Below are positions 22,089-33,336 of a stretch of 64,000 nucleotides of DNA, piece after piece. The translations under genes were made by a program, and so were the position numbers. The DNA comes from Acanthosoma haemorrhoidale (Eukaryota; Arthropoda; Insecta; Hemiptera; Acanthosomatidae). Position 1 is the first letter of the stretch; every line of letters begins with the position of its first letter. The notes below the pieces were generated by a model that saw nothing but the letters and a program-made list of their open reading frames with translations, made no database searches and was not told the DNA's origin. Location of the stretch: the NCBI GenBank assembly GCA_930367205.1, contig OV884013.1, forward strand, positions 122,055,827-122,119,826, given 5' to 3'.

Positions 22089-22664
22089 CCAACTAGACAT
22101 GTGACAAATCTTACCTGATTAATGTCTATTCAATGGAAAGTTATTCTGTATTTTTATTGTATTTTAAACCACAATGATTCCATATACAGAATTGTTTGAC
22201 TATTAAGTATACATAAATAACTACCTGGAAACAACAATATCTCAAAAAGCACAATAATGTAGGACGCTACAAGTTTACAAAAGTACCATGTCACTTATGA
22301 TGAGCATGCATATAATGTATAAATAATATGAAAAAAAATATTTAGTAAACAATGGAAGGAACTAAATTGAAAAATAATGATTTCAATACGTCATGACTGT
22401 AATAATGATACAATCCATAACCATCATTATCACCTCCAATGTCACAACCGATCCTATCAGTCGTCGGTACTAATCGATTGCAGCGTACGTGCTACCGCAT
22501 TCCTCAACGCTTCATAATACAACTGCACTGTTCCTACGCTTATAAACATACAACTTGTTTGAATCATTTTCCCGTACTTAAGGGAGAGGCTTTACTTTTG
22601 AAAAGGTACCTTGAACAACCTATTTCTACCATCTGTATGACCTGTGATAATGGAAAAATTAATG

Positions 22665-22669
22665 GGAGT
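22665..22669. other. Target-site duplication GGAGT, left
   Basis: GGAGT lies directly before the first LTR and again directly after the second LTR at 30248-30252. Five bases is the usual duplication length for BEL/Pao elements. Confidence 0.9.
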
Positions 22670-23738
22670 TGTTAGGGGGCTGTAAGAATAGCAAACTGCA
22701 CTCTTGTACAGCCTTACCTCGTTAGCACCAACTCTGGAATCTCCCCGTCTTCAATCCAACTCCATTATTTTTCTTAAAGAAAAATACCTGTTGAGCTGTA
22801 TTATTAAAATTGAACCATTAGTTGAATAAACTATTTCAATTACAACGGGGAATCTGAAAAATAACTCCGAATGCCCTTTTGACACTAATTTATTGGCAAC
22901 ACCACAACCCATTCAATTTGGCAATTCTATATATTATATCAGTTTAAGCTGATCACATAAACAAAAAAAAACAACCTATAAATCTATATCACATGCAAAT
23001 ATCCATATAAATAATAAATAATAAATATAAATTAAAATTAAATCTTTCGATTATAACAAATACTTTAATTGCGCAATTAAATTAATACTAAAATACCCTG
23101 GGTAAAATTTAGTGCGACACATTGGCGAACATGAAGAAGCACGCCGAGCTGTGGAGGCATCTGGTCGGCTAGCAGCACGTAGACGATGTTCCGCCTCGAG
23201 CTGCAATTGAGGAAAGGCATTCGTCCATATCCATTTCCATGTAGATACAGCGAAGTTCTTCCGTCTCGGTCGATTCCGTAATAATAAAGAAAAAAACAGT
23301 GAAGCCCCCAGATTCCAATAGAAGGGAGAAAACGGCCTCCCAAATTGCCGATAACCGAACTTCTTCGGAAAATCAATCGTAATTACTGCGATTGATGATA
23401 AAGATGGAAAATTAATTTTCGCATGGGTTGCACTGGGGAACTAGACACCATACGGAGTGAACGGGTACGTGAATATCTGTGCTCACGACGACAGCCAATT
23501 GTCCACTGCTCTGTTAATACCCTTTGCACTCGTAAGTAGGCAAAGGTAAGCTCGGGTGTACCGGCTAAGCGTAAACAATACGAGATACGCTCGCCTGACG
23601 CTAATTATTTATAATTATACAAAAAATAAATAATTAATAAATAAATGAACAATAAATAATTACACAATAAATAATTACACAATAAACAATTATAATGATA
23701 TCACTCTTCGTGATAAAAATAATTGAGCGGCCGAAACA
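22670..23738 (-). repeat. 3' LTR of the BEL/Pao element
   Basis: 1069 bp, ending TGTTAGG...GAAACA on the plus strand. By eye it matches the other LTR except for two places. One is a patch at about 23220-23252 with several substitutions and a one-base indel. The other is a 15-bp unit (aataaataattacac) present one copy fewer, at about 23650-23690. These two differences account exactly for the 14-bp length difference. Confidence 0.95.
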
Positions 23739-23778
23739 TACCGCCCACCAAATTTTAAGTAATAAAATTTCATTCAAT

Positions 23779-26700
23779 TCATACCTCTGAAGGAGGTAGC
23801 AAGGGTGCCAATTGAGTAACTGGACGCACACATTCCCCCGCTGAGGTTTTTAACTTTACTATTCTGACCACACCGTCTTTACCGGGATAAGTTTCAATAA
23901 TTCTTGCTGCTGGCCAACAACGAGGAGGTAATCTGGGTTCTTTTATTAGTACCAAAATTCCCGCAGTGACATTTTTAGTCTGCGATCTCCATTTAACACG
24001 CTGCTGCAAACTATTTAAGTATTCTAATCGCCATCGTTGCCATATGTCCTGAATTGATCTTTTTACTAACTGCCAACGAGTTAATCTATTAATTGGAACG
24101 TCGGTTAAGTTTAATTCCGGCGATGCAACTAGGGGTCCTCCAATTAGGAAATGACCTGGAGTTAAAGTATCGATGTCATCCACCGAAGAGGAAAGTGGAC
24201 ACAGTGGCCGGGAGTTTAATATGGCTTCTATGTTGGTTATGATAGTAGTTAGTTCCTCGAACGTTAGGCAGCGCTCATGTAATACTCTGACCAAATGCGT
24301 TTTCATTGCCTTGACGCCGGCCTCCCAAAGCCCTCCGAAGTGAGGGGTGGCTGGAGGAATAAATTTCCATTCTATTTGCCTAAGGTTGCAATGTTGTGTT
24401 ATATGCTCTTGAGTCTCTAAATTTCGGAAATGCTTCCATAACTCCTTCAGTCTTCTATCAGCTCCCACGAAGTTTGTAGCGTTATCCGAGAAAATACAAG
24501 CAGGTACTCCTCTTCGGGCCACAAATCGGTCCAGACAGGCTATGAAGGCATCGGTGGTAAGTTGAGATACCAGTTCAAGGTGGAGCGCTTTAGTACTCAT
24601 GCAAACGTACACGCATACATAGGCCTTAGTTGTATGAGCCTTCTTTCTCATGGATTCCTTAATTAGGAAAGGTCCGGCAAAATCTACTCCTACATTGAAG
24701 AATGCACGGCCTTGCTCAAAACGAGAAGCTGGTAATGTACCCATAAAGGGCGTAAAATTTGTTACGCGAAATCGGTGGCAAGTAACGCACTGATGTATTC
24801 TTGACCGTATAACTTTTCTGGCAGTTGGGATCCAGTACTGTCTTCTTATCAGGGAATGAAGCAGTTGGGGTCCAGCATGTAAATAGCATTTATGGAAATG
24901 ATCGATGAGCCTCATAGTAAAATGAGATTTGGGCGATAAGATAATTGGGTACTTAGCATTGTAAGATAAGGGACTGTTCTGTAAACGCCCGCCCACCCTC
25001 AGAATACCAAGGGAGTCTAAAAGGGGTGCGACGGATGATAACTTGGTTTTGTCGCCTTCTCCAATAGTGATCAGATGCAGCTCTTTTGTGTAGAAGTGAC
25101 GTTGATTCATTTTTATACAGACTTCGTTTGCCTTGTGAATCTCCTTCAAGCTCAAGGAGCCCGTAATTCGTATTGAATTCTTCTTTGAGTTGTTGATAAA
25201 TCTTAGCACATAGGCAGTTATTCGTTGAATTTTTGGAAAAGAAGAAACATTGTTTAGCCATTCGTCGTCTATGGTTTGGGCAGGGTGTGCGTGGCACAAA
25301 AGTGTGGAATCTGATTTAATTTCAGGAAGATTGTCAGAACTTGTCTTGAATGATTGAGTTATTGGCCAATTTGAGGGCTCATGTTCCAACCATGCCGGTC
25401 CTTGCCACCATAAGGTATAATCCTTAAGAGAAGCTGGAAAGATTCCTCTTGAGGCGATATCGGCCGGGTTGTCATTTGAAGAAACGTGATACCAGTTTTC
25501 CAAACATGATAATTGTAAAATTTGAACGACTCTGTTCGCAACAAATACTTTCAGCTTATGTGGAGGGGTTGATAACCAGCCCAACACTACAGTCGAATCG
25601 GAGAACAGAAACATTGAAGATGGTGAAAACCGCGAAAGCACATCCTTGCAGGATTCCAAGAGAGTCACTAATAGAAGTGCTGCACTTAACTCCAATCTGG
25701 GTATGGATAAGGGTTTTAAAGGGGCGATGCGAGTCTTTGCTGTTAACAGATAAGCACTAATCTTCCCTTCAATTGATTTCGATCGTAAGTAGATTGCTGC
25801 GGCATATCCCAGGTTCGATGCGTCAGCAAACCCCAAAACAACGGATGAGTTTGTACGAAACGGCATAATGCAACGTGGAATAAAAATAGCTTCTAAAGTT
25901 TTAAGTTCCCTTATAAATCTTTCCCACTGTGAGTTGATGCTAGTAGGTAAACATTCATCCCAGTTTAATTTAAGCTCCCAAAGCGTCTGCAGTAATCGCT
26001 TGGCTTTAAAAAGTACTGGTGCCAAATAGCCCAGAGGGTCATACAGTCTAGCAATTGTTGACAAAACTGCTCGTTTTGTTCTAATTACTGAAGGTGAACG
26101 AACATTATAATAAAATCTGTCCGATTTTGGGTCCCACAACATCCCTAAAATTTTCACACACGATTCATCAGGAGTAGTAAATTCAATTGGTGTTTCTCTC
26201 AGGTCTTCTGGAATAAATTGGACTACCCTAGGGGAATTACTAGCCCATTTCTTCAATTCAAACCCACCTCGAGCTAAAAGTTCCTGCAGTTGTTGATACA
26301 TTTTTAAGGCTTCTTCCGTTGTATCAGCTCCAGTTAAGATATCATCCATGTATCGATTATGCTGCAGAGCACTGACAGCTAGAGGAAAAGCTGATCCTTC
26401 ATCTTCAATCAATTTCTTTATAACCCGCAAGGCTAAATAGGGAGAGCAAGACATACCAAAGGTTAACCGAGTTAACTCGTATTCTTGAACCTTTTCTGCC
26501 GGGGTAAAACGATAAAATATGTGCTGATAAATGCGATCATCTGGATGTATTAAAATTTGTAAGTACATTTTGCAAATATCTGAGGTTAAGGCAATTGGAA
26601 ATTTTCGAAAGTTCAAAATAATATTTTTAATGTCCGCTTGTAATTTTGGACCAGTTATTAATTTGTCATTGATTGAGCCTTTAGAGGTGGGCATAGAAGC

Positions 26701-29004
26701 ATCGAACACTATGCGCAGTTTTGTAGTCGAGCTTGCCTTAAAGACACCATGATGAGGTAAAAAATAGGCATTTTTTGAAGATGTGGGGACCATGAAGTTG
26801 TTTTCCAAATATTCTTGAAATACTGACGAATATTCCAGTTTTTGAGCCGGGGCTTTAAAGAGACGAGCTTCTAGTTTGTAAAAACGATGCAGGGCGGTAG
26901 TCCGAGAATCTCCCAAAACGAACTTAGAAGGAGTTTTAAAGGGCAGACGTACCATATAACGTCCTGATTCAGTTCGAGAATGAGTGTTGGTAAATAATTG
27001 CTCACAACAGTTGTCCTCTGCGCTAGTTGGTATTGGTACCTCCACTTCTTCTATCTCCCAAAATTTCTCAAATAAATGATTTAATGACGGTGTGACGGCA
27101 AGCATCGCATTAATTTGTTTTTGCTGGGATGGCACGTCGGTTTTCCCTGTGATAATCCATCCGAAAATTGACTCTATCGCGTTAGGATACCCTTTTGCTG
27201 TGATTACTGAGTTGCCTTTAAGAATTTCTCCAAACAGGTCTGCTCCCAATAAAAAGTCTATGTGTCCTGGGTGCCAAAACCCTGGGTCTGCCAAATTGTA
27301 TTCTTTAAAATAATCGATTACAATACGCGGTACTTGCACATTGGGCATAAGAGCCGTTATTTCTTTAACAACCACCGCTTCTGTTTGGAATTGTGGGTAA
27401 ATGTTATTTTTCGGAGCTAATACGCATGACACTTTATATTTCCCCTCTTCAATTGGCATATTACCAAACCCACTAAGAGCCTGAGAATTTCTTCGTTGTC
27501 GCAACGCTAACCTTTTTACACATCCTTCCGTAATAAACGAGCGTTGAGCTCCACTATCTATCAGCAAACGGATTGCATGAAACTCTCCAGTAAGGTCTTT
27601 GATTCTAGCTATCGCTGTGCCTAGAAGTACTAAGGATTCTCCCTGGATAAGGCCCGAAAGGACTGCACCATGGACAGGATCTTCAACAGGCTGGACCAAT
27701 GTTTCTGTTGATGGTTCATGATTTTTAAGAGAGCCTTTTTTAGCTTGGTTCGCTGTGGCGTTATGAGGGGCTGAATTAGAAGGTAGTTTAAAGTGAAGCA
27801 GGCTATGATGCTTGTGATTACAGTGCCTACACGTATTTGCGGATTTGCATGCCTTTATTGCATGATTGGGAGCTAAACAATTCACGCATAGTAACAGGCC
27901 TTTGATCTCTTTAAATCTTTGTTGCGGAGTCATTCTTAGAAACTTACTACACCTGTAAATACGATGTGGATTGTTACACAATGGACATGAATTTATTCGT
28001 TCTGGGGCAGTAGTTGTCATAAACACTTGCTTCGATATTTTAGACTTTGATGACATGGGTGAATGAGATCTCGATCCGATGGTTAAAGCTTCTGACTGTA
28101 CTATTGTGCACTGTTTGTGTATGAAATCTACGAAGTCCGTGAAGACAAGGTCTCCTCCTCCTATTTCAGACTCAAATTTTTCTCTAGTTTTAGGGTCCAA
28201 TAGCCTTAGAGCATACGAGCTGAGGATGAAGCCAGCTGGATCTTCTAAGCCAAGATTTTTAAAGGCTAAGGCACTTTCCAATACAGTGTTGGAAAATTGT
28301 TCGAGTGCAGAAAGCGAAATTTTACATAGAGGTTTATAAGAGAAAATATTATGAAGATAATTAGCCGCCTGTAGACGTTTATTGTCATACTTCTTGCATA
28401 AAACGTTCCACGCTTGCAGATATGATTCGGTTGTGACTGGTATTGCTGCCAATGACTGAAGTGCTAAGCCCTTCAAAGAACTCTTTAGGTAATGAAATTT
28501 TTGTATCGATGACAAGTTGTTGTTTCCGTGAATTAATGAAACAAAAATGTCCTTATAAGATACCCAGTGAGTAATGTCACCATTAAAGTTCGGTAGTGAG
28601 ATTGGGGGTAATTTAAAGGCGGTATTATTAAAAGTTTCAGATACTGAATTATTCATTAGAGACGTGTTTACTCCTTCCTCAGAGGAAATTTCGGAGGCTA
28701 ATGAATCATAAAACGCATCGCGTGTCTTAGAAATCAGGTCTGCTATGTGAACCGATTCTGTCTCTTTTTCCAATTGAGCTGCAACGCGTTTTGCTTTTAT
28801 TGCAGTCGAAAGAAATTTATTCCAGGTTGAATCAATTCTGGAGAGCTTAGCTTTAAAAATTTTAATTTTAGAAGGATCGGAAACGAGTGATTTGCCTAAT
28901 TCTTGGGTAGCGTTAATGTCTGACGCTAATTCCTGTATTTCTTCCATTTGCTCTTCGAGAAGTTCCGCCTTGGTATCTACCTTGGGGGCCATAGTGAAGG
29001 GCAT
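23779..29004 (-). CDS. BEL/Pao Gag-Pol polyprotein, 1741 aa, intact
   Basis: Domains in order. Gag-like DUF1759 region, residues about 130-300 (PNFNGDITHW, LLDPKTREKFE). Cys/His zinc-knuckle region, 340-400 (CPLC, CVNC, CRHC). Retropepsin-like DUF1758 protease with the LIDSGAQRSF active site at about 481-490. Reverse transcriptase, about 710-900, with LRIVFDAS and the catalytic YMDD at 885-888. The Pao A17 region, about 950-1010 (ILGMLWDPKSD, LYDPLGYLAP). RNase H-like, with FADAS (1059), E1105 and FSDS (1135). Integrase zinc finger, about 1369-1409 (ending CVTC), and core with D1441, D1507 (SDNATNF) and E1561 (GGLWEAG). C-terminal DUF5641, about 1630-1735. The start ATG is 29002-29004; a second in-frame ATG four codons on (ACTATGG) has the better context. 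The length is normal for BEL Gag-Pol and no stop or frameshift is seen. The protein would make, reverse transcribe and integrate the element's RNA in cytoplasmic particles. Confidence 0.95.
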   Translation of the reverse strand: MPFTMAPKVDTKAELLEEQMEEIQELASDINATQELGKSLVSDPSKIKIFKAKLSRIDSTWNKFLSTAIKAKRVAAQLEKETESVHIADLISKTRDAFYDSLASEISSEEGVNTSLMNNSVSETFNNTAFKLPPISLPNFNGDITHWVSYKDIFVSLIHGNNNLSSIQKFHYLKSSLKGLALQSLAAIPVTTESYLQAWNVLCKKYDNKRLQAANYLHNIFSYKPLCKISLSALEQFSNTVLESALAFKNLGLEDPAGFILSSYALRLLDPKTREKFESEIGGGDLVFTDFVDFIHKQCTIVQSEALTIGSRSHSPMSSKSKISKQVFMTTTAPERINSCPLCNNPHRIYRCSKFLRMTPQQRFKEIKGLLLCVNCLAPNHAIKACKSANTCRHCNHKHHSLLHFKLPSNSAPHNATANQAKKGSLKNHEPSTETLVQPVEDPVHGAVLSGLIQGESLVLLGTAIARIKDLTGEFHAIRLLIDSGAQRSFITEGCVKRLALRQRRNSQALSGFGNMPIEEGKYKVSCVLAPKNNIYPQFQTEAVVVKEITALMPNVQVPRIVIDYFKEYNLADPGFWHPGHIDFLLGADLFGEILKGNSVITAKGYPNAIESIFGWIITGKTDVPSQQKQINAMLAVTPSLNHLFEKFWEIEEVEVPIPTSAEDNCCEQLFTNTHSRTESGRYMVRLPFKTPSKFVLGDSRTTALHRFYKLEARLFKAPAQKLEYSSVFQEYLENNFMVPTSSKNAYFLPHHGVFKASSTTKLRIVFDASMPTSKGSINDKLITGPKLQADIKNIILNFRKFPIALTSDICKMYLQILIHPDDRIYQHIFYRFTPAEKVQEYELTRLTFGMSCSPYLALRVIKKLIEDEGSAFPLAVSALQHNRYMDDILTGADTTEEALKMYQQLQELLARGGFELKKWASNSPRVVQFIPEDLRETPIEFTTPDESCVKILGMLWDPKSDRFYYNVRSPSVIRTKRAVLSTIARLYDPLGYLAPVLFKAKRLLQTLWELKLNWDECLPTSINSQWERFIRELKTLEAIFIPRCIMPFRTNSSVVLGFADASNLGYAAAIYLRSKSIEGKISAYLLTAKTRIAPLKPLSIPRLELSAALLLVTLLESCKDVLSRFSPSSMFLFSDSTVVLGWLSTPPHKLKVFVANRVVQILQLSCLENWYHVSSNDNPADIASRGIFPASLKDYTLWWQGPAWLEHEPSNWPITQSFKTSSDNLPEIKSDSTLLCHAHPAQTIDDEWLNNVSSFPKIQRITAYVLRFINNSKKNSIRITGSLSLKEIHKANEVCIKMNQRHFYTKELHLITIGEGDKTKLSSVAPLLDSLGILRVGGRLQNSPLSYNAKYPIILSPKSHFTMRLIDHFHKCYLHAGPQLLHSLIRRQYWIPTARKVIRSRIHQCVTCHRFRVTNFTPFMGTLPASRFEQGRAFFNVGVDFAGPFLIKESMRKKAHTTKAYVCVYVCMSTKALHLELVSQLTTDAFIACLDRFVARRGVPACIFSDNATNFVGADRRLKELWKHFRNLETQEHITQHCNLRQIEWKFIPPATPHFGGLWEAGVKAMKTHLVRVLHERCLTFEELTTIITNIEAILNSRPLCPLSSSVDDIDTLTPGHFLIGGPLVASPELNLTDVPINRLTRWQLVKRSIQDIWQRWRLEYLNSLQQRVKWRSQTKNVTAGILVLIKEPRLPPRCWPAARIIETYPGKDGVVRIVKLKTSAGECVRPVTQLAPLLPPSEV

Positions 29005-29142
29005 TCAAAACAAAAATGGAAATTAAGAACGGATTCAGACAAATACGTGTCCCAGCCACTCAACTTTACAAAGAAATAACTTCATAAGAATCGAACCAAA
29101 CTGAGAAGGGAAAAAAAATTACATTCAGAGTGTCAAAAAAGC

Positions 29143-29160
29143 ATCCGACCCGGAAGACCA
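29143..29160 (-). other. Candidate primer-binding site
   Basis: Four bases inside the 5' LTR, the minus strand reads TGGTCTTCCGGGTCGGAT, beginning with the TGG that pairs with a tRNA CCA end. I could not assign the tRNA from memory. Confidence 0.55.
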
Positions 29161-29164
29161 AATT

Positions 29165-30247
29165 TGTTAGGGGGCTGTAAGAATAGCAAACTGCACTCTT
29201 GTACAGCCTTACCTCGTTAGCACCAACTCTGGAATCTCCCCGTCTTCAATCCAACTCCATTATTTTTCTTAAAGAAAAATACCTGTTGAGCTGTATTATT
29301 AAAATTGAACCATTAGTTGAATAAACTATTTCAATTACAACGGGGAATCTGAAAAATAACTCCGAATGCCCTTTTGACACTAATTTATTGGCAACACCAC
29401 AACCCATTCAATTTGGCAATTCTATATATTATATCAGTTTAAGCTGATCACATAAACAAAAAAAAACAACCTATAAATCTATATCACATGCAAATATCCA
29501 TATAAATAATAAATAATAAATATAAATTAAAATTAAATCTTTCGATTATAACAAATACTTTAATTGCGCAATTAAATTAATACTAAAATACCCTGGGTAA
29601 AATTTAGTGCGACACATTGGCGAACATGAAGAAGCACGCCGAGCTGTGGAGGCATCTGGTCGGCTAGCAGCACGTAGACGATGTTCCGCCTCGAGCTGCA
29701 ATTGAGGAAAGGTATTCGTCCTTACCCAATTCCATGGAGTACAGCGAAGTTCTTCCGTCTCGGTCGATTCCGTAATAATAAAGAAAAAAACAGTGAAGCC
29801 CCCAGATTCCAATAGAAGGGAGAAAACGGCCTCCCAAATTGCCGATAACCGAACTTCTTCGGAAAATCAATCGTAATTACTGCGATTGATGATAAAGATG
29901 GAAAATTAATTTTCGCATGGGTTGCACTGGGGAACTAGACACCATACGGAGTGAACGGGTACGTGAATATCTGTGCTCACGACGACAGCCAATTGTCCAC
30001 TGCTCTGTTAATACCCTTTGCACTCGTAAGTAGGCAAAGGTAAGCTCGGGTGTACCGGCTAAGCGTAAACAATACGAGATACGCTCGCCTGACGCTAATT
30101 ATTTATAATTATACAAAAAATAAATAATTAATAAATAAATGAACAATAAATAATTACACAATAAATAATTACACAATAAATAATTACACAATAAACAATT
30201 ATAATGATATCACTCTTCGTGATAAAAATAATTGAGCGGCCGAAACA
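29165..30247 (-). repeat. 5' LTR of the BEL/Pao element
   Basis: 1083 bp, TG...CA ends. It has three copies of the aataaataattacac unit where the 3' LTR has two, and a different version of the 30-base patch at about 29710-29745. As the 5' LTR it would carry the promoter for the genomic RNA. Confidence 0.95.
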
Positions 30248-30252
30248 GGAGT
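30248..30252. other. Target-site duplication GGAGT, right
   Basis: Direct repeat of 22665-22669 immediately beyond the 5' LTR. Confidence 0.9.
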
Positions 30253-30295
30253 CATTAATTGATTAATTTTATAGTAGTATGTGCAATGGTGCCAT

Positions 30296-30442
30296 ACAAC
30301 AAGCCTCTTTGTTTCTGTATTTTTTTCTAAGCTACCTTGTGAATGAGAATGTATGTGTGATTAAAAGACAAAACCAACCACCCATTGGCAATAATTGACA
30401 TTGATAATATTATCCATATTTTTTATAATATTTAGCTTAGCG
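30296..30442. repeat. Right arm of the inverted-repeat element split by BEL
   Basis: Reverse complement of 21934-22088: 'tctgtatttttttctaagct', 'gattaaaagacaaaaccaa', 'ataatattatccatatttt', ending 'atttagctta'. No coding content is visible between the arms apart from the BEL element. Confidence 0.8.
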
Positions 30443-31690
30443 GTATTTTATTGTAGTTGTATGTATTAAGCAGGATGTGCAATTTTCGTTGTCATTAATG
30501 TTATCATCATATTCGCAACATTTTTTGGGGTGGTTTTTTTTAAGAGGCATATTTCAAATGGTAACTCCATTTAATTGTCCAATAATCTCAGGCTTCAGAC
30601 AAATAATACGTGATATATATTAGGGCTATATGTATGTAAAGTCTGTGATTAAATGTGTATTATTTTTGCAGTAGCAATTTCATATAAAGGAATGAATGTT
30701 AGCTAATGTACCCCACAGATACTAAAAATAAAAGCTTAGTAATTAATTAAAAATAATTATTAATATAAAAGCTCATTAGACTAAATCAATCTGAGCAGCA
30801 AAGCTGCCATCCAGCTATTTTGAGGCCTGGTGAATCCCACATCTCCATGTCCATGGGCTTTTCGACAGCTCGATTATCGCAGATTTCACCCTTGTTCTTT
30901 TTGCCCTCCATTGTCCAATCAATATGAAAATTTTCAAATTCTATCAACATGCAAATAAGTCATTCAATTTGGTCGTCCTCATGTTATTCGGCTATTTAAA
31001 TAATATACCTTGTTTTTCTTTCTTTTTTATGGCGGGTCCCGAAAATTGACCTTTTATTCACGAAATGAGGACAGCAACAATAGATACCCTTTGCAATTAT
31101 CTGAGAATAACAGTAAATCTATTTTGTACATTAAAAACAAAACTGGCGACATAATAGTCGAGAATTGAATGTTATATTCTAATCGACATTAAGTTATTTT
31201 AATAGTATACTACTAACTGTAGAGGCCCGTTGAGGAATCACTTGAATTTAAAGCTGGATCGAATCTGGTTTAGAAAACCAAAATTAAGGTCGAGAGGTGA
31301 AAATAGCCTTTGCAACTACGGTGGCAAACTCTTCATGAGATGTTGAAGCAAGGATTTACTTCTAAAATACAGTGAATTACTAATAAAAAAATCATATCAA
31401 AATGTATCGTTAAGAAGAAATATAAGTTTAAATTGTATACTAAATAGCTTTGATTCTAATATTTACATTTGAAAAATATGTCCCGATTTCTAAGAAGAAT
31501 TAGGAGAAACTTGTAAAACAATTTTTGTATGTAAAAAACCCTCTTTGAATAGTCACTGAATACAATGAACAAAATATAAATGTATTTTTATGTTTTTTTA
31601 AGTTTTTAATAGGAATACATTTTTTTAAAGTGTATCATCAATTATATGCTAAAAATATTGTAATGCTAATATTATAATCTAATATTAACG
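30443..31690. other. AT-rich intergenic DNA
   Basis: No coding frame, LINE tail or terminal repeat seen. Confidence 0.55.
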
Positions 31691-31992
31691 CTAATAGTAG
31701 AAGCTAGTGTATACCTGCCTCATGACTTCATGGAAGTCACTGATATTTTGAAGTAAGCGCCCGCATCCTTCCTAGGCCTAGCTCCCTATTCCCGGAACTA
31801 CCCTACCCTTCCCATAATATAAATATGTGTCTCAGCTTTAGCCCCAGACACTAGTCCCTAAACCCTCCGCCCAGTATGTAGTAACGTAACTCATAATATT
31901 TGTATATGCCAGTGTTTTGCTTGTACTTCATAATAAAGCTTTTCATTCTTTTCTTTTAAAAGACTCTCCTCTACAAAGAGTATCTAACTATT
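31691..31992 (+). other. LTR-like stretch (TATA-like and poly(A) signals)
   Basis: GC-richer than its flanks, with 'cataatataaata' near 31815 and AATAAA near 31931, followed by the inverted-repeat element. The order resembles an LTR (U3, TATA, poly(A) signal, U5), but I found no second copy and no clear TG...CA ends. Confidence 0.25.
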
Positions 31993-32762
31993 CATGTTAC
32001 ATTTTAGGAGGCGACATTAGAGATCATCTGTTTAATATGTCTCAGCTAATTTCAATAAGTTTTTTGTATTGATATTTAAGCTATTTACATTTTTTTTTTT
32101 TTTTTTTTGAAAAGGCAATTTTAGTGGCCGAGGCGATTGAAAAAATAAAATAAAGCATTTTTGGTTTAAAACTCACTCTCTCCACTACTCCTGTAATTCT
32201 ATCCACGACTGATCCTTAGGAACAGTCCAACACCTCCTCAACGGCCAGACAGACGGTTGCTAGTTTGTGTGCGATTTATTCATTCAATTTTATATTCCTT
32301 GGTTTAGATTTTTAAGAATTCATTTAAAGATTTTCATTTGGTTTTTGATTGTATTTTACCGATTTCTTCATTTGTTTTATTGATATTCCAATCCATCTAT
32401 GACTTTATTTATTATGTGCAGTTAAAAAATCTTTTTTTTTTTTTGTCACGGAAAGGCCTTAAAGACCACGCGAATATCATTACTTTCTGTTCTTTTCTTG
32501 CTTTTGTTTTTCCTTTCCTTCCATTTTCCTCTCATTATCTCTACGTGCTTTTGTTTTCTTTCTTCTGGCGACGCAACTTCCTTTTTCGATTTTTTCTTTC
32601 CCACAAGAACCTTGATTTCCTTCAGTATTTTCCTATATCTTTCTCCGTCCTGACAATCCTGGTCCGTTCAATATTTTCAATATCAATTCAAAAAAATTAT
32701 TGAAATTAGCTGAGGTATATTAAACAGATGGTATCTAATGTCGCCTCCTAAAATGTAACATG
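31993..32762. mobile_element. 770-bp inverted-repeat element, arms about 67 bp
   Basis: Left arm 31993-32058 ('catgttacattttaggaggc' ... 'ctcagctaatttcaataa') is mirrored at 32696-32762, with a few changes. The centre holds a long T run (about 32091-32109) and a pyrimidine-rich stretch. A plus-strand Phe/Ser-rich frame at 32338-32703 comes from that T/C-rich composition. No transposase is recognised. Confidence 0.7.
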
Positions 32763-33336
32763 GATGATATATTTTTAAAAAAATTATTCCTATTAAAAAG
32801 TTTAAAAAATATACTAATCAATAATTGGTGTTTGTAAGTATATAAAAATCTTTTATTTTATTATATCAATATTTTTTCTCATGTAGAGGTTTATACTTTA
32901 CTCTACTTGGACATTTATCTTTATATGTATAAGTTATTGTATAAGTTATTTTTGTTTGACAGAAATTAACTTGCTACATGTACGTAAATGTTATTATTCA
33001 TTGAATTCATCGATGCCTTAGAGAACAGAAACCCGTTCGTTTCAACCCGTGTGTTGGTCTTTCTGTATTGGTCTTTGCAAGCTATAAGATGACAAATATA
33101 GTCCATTCTTATAAAATATAGTCAATTCCACAAAACACGGTTGTCATATGATAATTAATTAGTCGGTATTGCATTAGATTTTCTGTAATATTGAGTTGGA
33201 AATTAAATTAAAGATCTACAAAATCTAATAATATATTTTCAAATATGATGTCCCTACTTTTGAACGAAGGGCTTACAATCACAGGGGAGGGACATGAACA
33301 AAAACCGTTCTAAAAAATCAATGAAACCCCAAAAAT
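32763..33336. other. AT-rich DNA, no gene recognised
   Basis: Nothing identifiable; it leads directly into the satellite. Confidence 0.55.

Larger units (their letters stand above)
22670..30247 (-). mobile_element. Structurally complete BEL/Pao LTR retrotransposon
   Basis: A 7.6-kb element on the minus strand: 5' LTR (29165-30247), primer-binding-like site, one uninterrupted Gag-Pol frame (23779-29004), 3' LTR (22670-23738). It is flanked by GGAGT on both sides. There is no envelope-like frame. The intact frame, near-identical LTRs and perfect target duplication point to a young insertion. It split an older inverted-repeat element. LTR ends are TG...CA. Confidence 0.95.

Noticed and set aside
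24953..28339. Short frames on both strands within the BEL element
   Set aside because: Shadows of the 1741-codon Gag-Pol frame.
32338..32703. 121-codon Phe/Ser/Leu-rich frame
   Set aside because: Arises from T/C-rich sequence inside an inverted-repeat element; no domain, and composition explains the openness.
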